NCBI GenBank assembly: GCA_023259575.1
Contig: JALRHN010000054.1
Location: 1 to 12,088 of the forward strand
DNA: 12,088 bases
Reading direction: 5' to 3'
Source of the DNA: Candidatus Kapaibacterium sp.
GTDB lineage: Bacteria > Bacteroidota > Ignavibacteria > Kapaibacteriales > UBA961
Shown: one piece after another, positions 7,632 to 12,088 of the stretch
Position numbering within the stretch: position 1 is the first letter of the stretch
Layout: each line of letters opens with the position of its first letter
Notes under the pieces: generated by a model
The model's input: only the letters and a program-made list of their open reading frames with translations
What the model was told of the DNA's origin: nothing
Databases searched by the model: none
Translations under genes and position numbers: made by a program

Positions 7632-8517
7632 AAGCAAAGTTTAACATTTTATATAATAATCTTGCTACTGTTAAATCAGGGTGATACAATGATTTATCAG
7701 GTGCTAATTCTACGATATCTAAACCTATAATTTTCCTTCCAGAAGCAATAATCTCTCTAAATACATCTAATGTCTCACTATATAAAAAACCATCTGGTTC
7801 AGGTGTCCCTGTAGAAGGCATAATTGCTGGGTCAAAATAATCAACATCAAAAGTAATATATACTTCATCTGCAAGGGTTTCTACCACTTTCTTTTGCCAT
7901 TTTCTTGTATGCTTATTTCTTCTGATCGCAGAAGCATAAAAGGTATTGACTTTCTTCTTTTTAATAAATTCTGCTTCTTCTTTACATTGGGCACGAATAC
8001 CAACTTGTGTGATTTTTTGTGGAGACATAAATTCGCACACCCTGGCCATAAAGCATGCATGAGAATATTTAGATCCTTCATAAGAATCTCTTAAATCTGA
8101 ATGAGCATCAAAATGAAGTACAGACATATCAGGGTACTTTTTAAAATGTGCATGAATTGGGGCAGTTGATATAGTATGCTCTCCACCCAAAGTGACCACA
8201 AATTTTCCCATATTTAATAATGTACTAACCTGATGCTCAATGATGTCTAATGCATCTTTGTTCACAGCATCACCAAATTCTATAGGCTTTATCGTTGCAA
8301 TGCCTTTTTCGAAGCATAACTCTCTTTTTGTTTCATCATCATAAAATTCCACATAAGCACTAGCTTTTATAATACCTTTAGGGCCCTTTTTTGTGCCCGC
8401 ACCATAACTTACAGTATGCTCATAAGGTGCTGATACTATTGCAATTGAAGATAATTCCAACGATGAATGTTCAGACCCAATAGCAAGAAAATTCTTATCA
8501 GTTCCATACACTTCCAT
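7621..8517 (-). CDS. speB: Agmatinase-family ureohydrolase
   Basis: A 298-residue protein with all the conserved dinuclear-manganese motifs of the arginase/agmatinase superfamily: GGEH (111-114, ligand H114), HFDAHSDLRD (135-144, ligands D137, H139, D141) and FDVDYFDP (223-230, ligands D224, D226). GTPEPDG (237-243) and the downstream DIVELAPD (267-274) are the usual substrate-side segments. YEGSKYSHACF after the second motif favours agmatinase over arginase. Agmatinase converts agmatine to putrescine and urea in the cytoplasm. Guanidinobutyrase, guanidinopropionase or guanidinase activity cannot be excluded from sequence. A Shine-Dalgarno AAGGA on the minus strand (plus coordinates 8525-8529) lies 7 bp before the ATG and fixes the start. 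The gene is divergent from the T9SS Asp-box gene. No arginine decarboxylase gene is in view. Confidence 0.9.
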   Translation of the reverse strand: MEVYGTDKNFLAIGSEHSSLELSSIAIVSAPYEHTVSYGAGTKKGPKGIIKASAYVEFYDDETKRELCFEKGIATIKPIEFGDAVNKDALDIIEHQVSTLLNMGKFVVTLGGEHTISTAPIHAHFKKYPDMSVLHFDAHSDLRDSYEGSKYSHACFMARVCEFMSPQKITQVGIRAQCKEEAEFIKKKKVNTFYASAIRRNKHTRKWQKKVVETLADEVYITFDVDYFDPAIMPSTGTPEPDGFLYSETLDVFREIIASGRKIIGLDIVELAPDKSLYHPDLTVARLLYKMLNFAFSA

Positions 8518-8561
8518 GGTATGTTCCTTATGATTATATTACATGTAGAACGATATTGTAT

Positions 8562-8576
8562 GCACAAATTTCGTGC
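8562..8576. promoter_or_regulatory. Imperfect palindrome in the divergent speB / Asp-box gene spacer
   Basis: GCAC (8562-8565) and GTGC (8573-8576) flank AAATTTC, giving a 15-bp imperfect palindrome directly before the putative -33 region of the Asp-box gene promoter. An 8-bp palindrome TACATGTA (8540-8547) lies nearby. Either could bind a regulator, but the evidence is only symmetry and position. Confidence 0.22.
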
Positions 8577-8606
8577 TTTTCTATGAAGTGGAAAAGCCTA
8601 GTTTTG
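8577..8606 (+). promoter_or_regulatory. Bacteroidota-type promoter of the T9SS Asp-box gene
   Basis: TAGTTTTG (8599-8606) matches the -7 consensus TAnnTTTG exactly, with a weaker TTTT (8577-8580) 18 bp upstream at the -33 position. Predicted initiation near 8613 falls after the first in-frame ATG (8573) and before the ATG at 8639. The promoter therefore helps decide the start codon. The leader would be about 25 nt and AT-rich without a Shine-Dalgarno. Confidence 0.5.
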
Positions 8607-8638
8607 TATACTTCATATTATTAAAACAATATTCAATT

Positions 8639-11530
8639 ATGACTAACACATTATACACTAGCATCGTATTGGTACTTTGTTCCTTTTCATTTGCTCTAAA
8701 AGCACAGAATAATGAAAGAAATACTGAATTAAAAAAAGCTGGAGAAGCATTAAAAAGGTATATGGAAAGTGCACATCCTACTCCTCAATTACAAAAAAAT
8801 AGTGCAAGCCCAATGATTCCAATGGTTCAATCTATCGAGGCAAATTCATTGTTTTTTGATAATGCAAATATGATTGTTACAGAAACGGATCAATTTCCTG
8901 TTCAAAATGAATCCTCAATCGCAATCAATCCTAAGAATCCCAAAAATTTAATTGGATCTGCTGTAGATTATCGTTCTAATTCTTCTACCTGGGTGTATTA
9001 TTCATTTGATGGAGGAAAAACGTGGAAGAATACAAATCTTGGGAAACCACCTAAAATGACAACTTCCAGCAATGACCCTTCCGTTGCATTTAATAATGAT
9101 GGTATTGGATTTTTAGTATATGGGGCTTTTGGAGACAGAGCAAAAGTGTCTCCTGAAAATGGAGTATTTTTTTCTAAAACAACCGATGGTGGTTTAACAT
9201 GGATAAAGCATATTCCCGTAATACAACATTTAGGAGATCAAACTCCAGATTCAAGTTTTGAAGACAAATATTATATATGGTCGGACAATTCCCCTATATC
9301 CCCATATTATAAACGATTATATATACCTTGGAAGCGAGTAATTAATCGAGACTCATCTACACAAATTGTTAATGTATATTCTACAGATCAGGGAAATACT
9401 TGGTCTGTACCAGTTCCAGTAAGCAATAGAATATCAGGTATTTCTGAGGATACAACATTCGGGCAGAGCTTCCCATTATCTGTAACAGGTCCTTTAGGAC
9501 AAGTATATACTGTCTGGAATTTTGGTCCTAAAAAATCCATAGGTTTTTCTAAATCCACAGATGGTGGTGTTACATTTTCTAATCCACAAATCATACAAAC
9601 CTATAATACCTTTGGAATCGCCAAAGATTTATCCGAAGGACCTAGGCATACATTAAAAGGTGGTGTTAGAGCAGAAGCATATCCATCGTTAACTTGCGAC
9701 ATCTATTCAGAGAAAAGAAAAGGATACTTATACTTGGTGTGGGCAGCTGATTCCATCCCAAATATTTATTTTTCTAGATCAACCGATGAGGGAAATACAT
9801 GGTCTAAAGCTAAGATTATTCACTCAGACATCACAAATGATCAATTTTGGCCATGGATTAGTATAGACCCTACAAATGGTGATATAGCAGTTATGTATTT
9901 AGATTCTAGAGATGACAAACAAAATATTATCACAAATTGTTATATCAGCTATTCCAGCGATGGTGGTGATACTTGGTTAGATAGAAGAGCCTCTGATGCT
10001 GCGAGTGATCTAAGAAATAATCCATTTCAGAACAATGTTTTTGCGGGTGATTATAGCGGATGTACTTTTTATGATGGTATTATTTATCCATCCTGGGTAG
10101 ATATGCGGAATGCTGCAATTACCAAAATAGATAATGATGTCTACACTTCAATTATAAATACTAGAAATCCTCAACCTCCAGATCCATTTTGGGCAAGGCC
10201 TTCATCTATTGATACTACGCTAATAACATTATATTGGGAGGCTCCAAAAGCACGTTCTTTTGGCCAAAGTTTAAATGGAGAATGCACTTATGTTTTATTT
10301 AGAAATAATCAATTTTTGGCATCACTTCCATCTGGACAACTTTCATACAAAGATACATCTGTTATTGCTTTTAGAGTATATAAGTATTCAATCAGGGCTA
10401 TCATTGGTCAAGATACAAGTGCAGAACGTTTAGTTTCGTGTACAGCAGGTGGTTCTAAATTACCACAAGCACCTAAGATTTTATCATTTACTCCAAAAGA
10501 ATCTCCAACTTCCATTCAATTATCGATTTCTATTCCAGCATTTAGAGCAGATACGATAACACCTTTTGTCAACCCGCAATCATTATTGATCTATCGTGAT
10601 GGATTTAAGATAAATGAATATTCTTTATCGATTACAGACACTGGCAAAGTATTAATAATCGCTGATACTCTGAATGAAAAAGGCTGGTATCGTTATTATT
10701 GCACCATAAAAGATGCATCCGCATCAAAGCTTGAAAGTGGAAAATCATTTGATATCCTGGCATATGGTGGCCCAGTATTAACTGATCATTCAGAAACATT
10801 TGACGATGCGGTATTACCTAAATATCATATAGGTGGTACATTTAAAAGTAATGCTGTATTTGCGCATTCAAAGCCATTTTCTTTAGATGAATCTCCAGAT
10901 GGGCTTTATTCTCGAAATGAAAAAGATACTTTTATGATTTTCCCAATCAAAACTTTGAATAATAGCACATATGCATTATCATTTTGGCATGCAGCAATTG
11001 TAGACATAGAAGACTCTGCAATTGTAGAATATTCATCTGATTGGGGCAAACAATGGAGTCAATTATCTACATATAATAGAAATAATTATACTCCATGGAA
11101 TGATGGCGATCAGAATGAAGCAGACTGGAAACCAGAGACGATAGTATTTAAAGCTGAGTCAGATACTGCTTTAATTCGATTTCGTTTTAAATCGAATGGT
11201 TCAATTCAAGATGCTGGCTGGTCTATAGATGATATTTTATGCTCTTCTTCTACTGGCATTAAAAGGCAAGATGAACAGCAATCAGATTTTATTATTTATC
11301 CAAATCCGGCTAAGGAATCAATAATCATATCAAATTTTTTAAGCACATTTATTGACAAAATAATATGCTATGACAATCTAGGAAAAGAAGTTCAAGCGAT
11401 TAATGTGAATAATAAAATGCAGGATATGATAACAATGGATATATCTTCATTATATACAGGAGTGTATTCTCTAGTTATTATACAAAATGGCTCTATGATA
11501 TCGGTAAAACAACTTGTAATTTCAAGATAG
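8639..11530 (+). CDS. Secreted multi-domain Asp-box (BNR/sialidase-like) protein with T9SS sorting domain
   Basis: A 963-residue protein. The start at 8639 is preferred to the in-frame ATG at 8573 because it opens directly onto a signal peptide (hydrophobic about 6-20, cleavage near ALKA-Q at 22/23) and lies after the predicted promoter. Residues about 75-510 form a propeller with six Asp boxes of the S/T-x-D-x-G-x-T-W type: 122-129, 181-188, 248-255, 306-313, 381-388 and 439-446. GDYSG follows at 470-474. I do not see the FRIP motif of classical sialidases, so enzymatic activity is uncertain. A fibronectin-III-like domain (about 514-605), a second beta-sandwich (about 610-708) and a MAM/jelly-roll-like domain (about 715-870, with a seventh Asp-box-like SSDWGKQW at 799-806) come next. 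The C-terminus (882-963), with FIIYPNPA at 884-891, is a type A T9SS sorting domain, so the protein should be exported through T9SS and attached to the surface or released. Confidence 0.9.
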   Translation: MTNTLYTSIVLVLCSFSFALKAQNNERNTELKKAGEALKRYMESAHPTPQLQKNSASPMIPMVQSIEANSLFFDNANMIVTETDQFPVQNESSIAINPKNPKNLIGSAVDYRSNSSTWVYYSFDGGKTWKNTNLGKPPKMTTSSNDPSVAFNNDGIGFLVYGAFGDRAKVSPENGVFFSKTTDGGLTWIKHIPVIQHLGDQTPDSSFEDKYYIWSDNSPISPYYKRLYIPWKRVINRDSSTQIVNVYSTDQGNTWSVPVPVSNRISGISEDTTFGQSFPLSVTGPLGQVYTVWNFGPKKSIGFSKSTDGGVTFSNPQIIQTYNTFGIAKDLSEGPRHTLKGGVRAEAYPSLTCDIYSEKRKGYLYLVWAADSIPNIYFSRSTDEGNTWSKAKIIHSDITNDQFWPWISIDPTNGDIAVMYLDSRDDKQNIITNCYISYSSDGGDTWLDRRASDAASDLRNNPFQNNVFAGDYSGCTFYDGIIYPSWVDMRNAAITKIDNDVYTSIINTRNPQPPDPFWARPSSIDTTLITLYWEAPKARSFGQSLNGECTYVLFRNNQFLASLPSGQLSYKDTSVIAFRVYKYSIRAIIGQDTSAERLVSCTAGGSKLPQAPKILSFTPKESPTSIQLSISIPAFRADTITPFVNPQSLLIYRDGFKINEYSLSITDTGKVLIIADTLNEKGWYRYYCTIKDASASKLESGKSFDILAYGGPVLTDHSETFDDAVLPKYHIGGTFKSNAVFAHSKPFSLDESPDGLYSRNEKDTFMIFPIKTLNNSTYALSFWHAAIVDIEDSAIVEYSSDWGKQWSQLSTYNRNNYTPWNDGDQNEADWKPETIVFKAESDTALIRFRFKSNGSIQDAGWSIDDILCSSSTGIKRQDEQQSDFIIYPNPAKESIIISNFLSTFIDKIICYDNLGKEVQAINVNNKMQDMITMDISSLYTGVYSLVIIQNGSMISVKQLVISR

Positions 11531-11553
11531 TTTTTATTCGACCCCCTTTATAT

Positions 11554-11584
11554 GTTGGCAGTGAAGCCAAATTGTGTATTTTTG
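11554..11584 (+). promoter_or_regulatory. Promoter of the tRNA-Leu gene
   Basis: GTTG (11554-11557), matching TTTG at three of four bases, is followed after exactly 19 bp by TATTTTTG (11577-11584), a perfect TAnnTTTG -7 element. This is the expected spacing of a Bacteroidota sigma-A promoter. Initiation near 11591 would give a short 5' leader before the tRNA at 11610. A 5-bp hairpin TTGGC/GCCAA (11555-11570) overlaps the -33 side. Confidence 0.6.
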
Positions 11585-11609
11585 CAAGCCTTTCGTTGTA
11601 ATTATCTAT

Positions 11610-11693
11610 GCAGGAGTGGCGAAATGGCAGACGCGCTGGACTCAAAATCCAGTGGGCCCTAAACCCGTGTGGGTTCGAGTCCCACCTTCTGCA
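11610..11693 (+). tRNA. tRNA-Leu (anticodon CAA)
   Basis: An 84-nt class II tRNA. The acceptor strands GCAGGAG (11610-11616) and CTTCTGC (11686-11692) pair over 7 bp with one G-U, followed by discriminator A (11693). The anticodon stem CTGGA/TCCAG encloses the loop CTCAAAA (11641-11647) with anticodon CAA at 11643-11645, reading the Leu codon UUG. A long variable arm (about 11653-11668) can form a GGG/CCC stem, as expected for Leu. The T arm is GTGGG-TTCGAGT-CCCAC (to 11685). The 3' CCA is not encoded and must be added by the CCA-adding enzyme. It has its own upstream promoter and an intrinsic terminator immediately downstream, so it is a single-gene transcript. Confidence 0.96.
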
Positions 11694-11711
11694 CTGTCCT
11701 TTTTAGGATAT

Positions 11712-11744
11712 AAAAAAACCAATGCTTATGCATTGGTTTTTTTT
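11712..11744 (+). terminator. Rho-independent terminator after tRNA-Leu
   Basis: ACCAATGC (11718-11725) and GCATTGGT (11730-11737) form a perfect stem around a TTAT loop. It is extended by A-run/T-run pairing to 11712 and 11743 and ends in a run of eight T. It begins 18 nt after the tRNA. The A-rich 5' side means it could also work on the minus strand, for the truncated gene at the right edge. Confidence 0.88.
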
Positions 11745-11819
11745 GTTTTATATAGATCTATTGAATGTAAGAAACGGTTTGTTAGGTATTAGTTAAGTAT
11801 ATTTCCCTCTATTTAGGGA

Positions 11820-11870
11820 GAGTTCTTTCTCCCACCCCGCCCTATGGGAACCCCTCCAGAGGGGAGTAAG
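11820..11870. repeat. GC-rich intergenic hairpin repeat, copy 1
   Basis: It shares TTTCTCCCACCCCGCCC without mismatch with copy 2, followed by [T/A]ATGGG[A/C]ACCCCTC. Stems visible in this copy are GGGAGA/TCTCCC at the 5' side (11816-11821 with 11828-11833) and CCCCTC/GAGGGG at the 3' side (11851-11856 with 11859-11864). This is consistent with a dispersed, structured intergenic repeat of the REP/MITE type. No transposase or target-site duplication is seen. Confidence 0.75.
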
Positions 11871-11899
11871 ATTCTGATTCCCATCCACAAAAAAGGGGT

Positions 11900-11953
11900 G
11901 TGTTCTTTTCTCCCACCCCGCCCAATGGGCACCCCTCACATGAGGGAAATAAG
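11900..11953. repeat. GC-rich intergenic hairpin repeat, copy 2
   Basis: This is the second unit in direct orientation, 80 bp after copy 1. It keeps the C-rich core (11907-11923). Its stems use different bases at equivalent places: GGGGTG/CACCCC (11895-11900 with 11914-11919) and CCCTCA/TGAGGG (11933-11938 with 11941-11946). Retained pairing with changed sequence suggests that the fold matters. Confidence 0.75.
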
Positions 11954-11973
11954 TGGTATTTTCGTTTACAATC

Positions 11974-12088
11974 TTATGTAGTAGGATTACTCTTTTTCCA
12001 TTCATCGTACATATTTTTAAGCATTTGCACATCATCCCAAGCAGGTTTTTTCCAGTTTGGATTACGCAATAAAGCAGCTGGATTATAT
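11974..12088 (-). CDS. C-terminal end of an unidentified gene (partial at window edge)
   Basis: The minus strand is open from the right edge to a TAA at 11974-11976, giving 37 residues of a C-terminus whose start is outside the window. The segment reads as a normal amphipathic protein end: NPNWKKPAWDDV followed by a Met/Lys/Glu-rich helix and a short polar tail ending NPTT. This is unlike the translated repeats beside it. The family cannot be recognised from so short a piece. The hairpin at 11712-11744 may also terminate this gene. Confidence 0.65.
   Translation of the reverse strand, partial: YNPAALLRNPNWKKPAWDDVQMLKNMYDEWKKSNPTT

Larger units (their letters stand above)
11745..11973. other. 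Gene-free spacer carrying two GC-rich repeat units
   Basis: This is non-coding between the tRNA terminator and the stop codon of the right-edge gene. About 11801-11953 is strikingly richer in G and C than the surrounding AT-rich DNA and is made of two related hairpin-forming units (annotated separately). A reverse-strand open frame across it encodes only the translated repeat and is not a gene. Confidence 0.7.

Noticed and set aside
7894..8094. 66-codon plus-strand frame
   Set aside because: It is antisense to the catalytic centre of the ureohydrolase, whose metal ligands fix the coding strand.
11574..11792. 72-codon plus-strand open frame
   Set aside because: It runs straight through the tRNA-Leu gene and its terminator; the encoded peptide is translated tRNA.
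11610..11973. Integrated element at the tRNA-Leu 3' end
   Set aside because: No second copy of the tRNA 3' end and no integrase is present. The repeats downstream do not match the tRNA sequence.
11793..12035. 80-codon minus-strand open frame
   Set aside because: Most of it is the two GC-rich repeat copies translated (the HWAGWEK and HRAGWEK echoes). Its start lies inside the right-edge gene in another frame.

Overview
The window is AT-rich (about one third G+C by eye). It reads as a chromosomal segment of a Gram-negative member of the Bacteroidota/Chlorobiota/Ignavibacteria-Kapabacteria group (FCB superphylum). Three observations point there. A secreted protein ends in a type IX secretion (T9SS) C-terminal sorting domain with the YPNP motif. 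Two lipopolysaccharide (LPS) biogenesis genes are present: an OstA/LptA-like protein and LpxH. Several promoters fit the Bacteroidota-type -7 element TAnnTTTG. The SMC C-terminus resembles what I remember of Chlorobi/Ignavibacteria SMC proteins. That is from memory, and genus-level placement is not possible from the sequence alone.

Layout, left to right. Positions 1-544 (-) hold the N-terminal part of an OstA/LptA-like exported protein, cut by the window edge. An AT-rich divergent spacer (545-767) carries a perfect DnaA-box-like 9-mer inside an inverted repeat and a -7-like element. It precedes a full-length smc (768-4313, +) and a small exported protein of unknown function (4346-4909, +) that probably shares its transcript. 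On the opposite strand are a TetR-family regulator (4922-5479, -) and a secreted beta-propeller-like protein (5551-6801, -). A short divergent spacer with a symmetric inverted repeat separates the latter from lpxH (6882-7631, +). lpxH converges on, and overlaps by 11 bp, an agmatinase-family ureohydrolase (7621-8517, -). Next is a large secreted Asp-box (BNR/sialidase-like) protein with a T9SS sorting domain (start corrected to 8639, end 11530, +). A tRNA-Leu(CAA) with its own promoter and a strong intrinsic terminator follows. The right end has two copies of a GC-rich, hairpin-forming intergenic repeat and the last 37 codons of an unidentified minus-strand gene.

Functionally this is mostly a housekeeping neighbourhood: chromosome organisation (SMC), outer-membrane LPS synthesis and transport (LpxH, OstA-like), polyamine or guanidino-compound metabolism (the ureohydrolase) and translation (tRNA-Leu). 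It is interspersed with lineage-specific exported proteins. I see no CRISPR array, transposase, phage gene, toxin-antitoxin pair or defence cluster, and no convincing new multi-gene system. The points most worth a second look are the DnaA-box inverted repeat upstream of smc, the paired hairpin repeats after the tRNA, the multi-domain T9SS Asp-box protein, and the unannotatable exported proteins beside smc and tetR.
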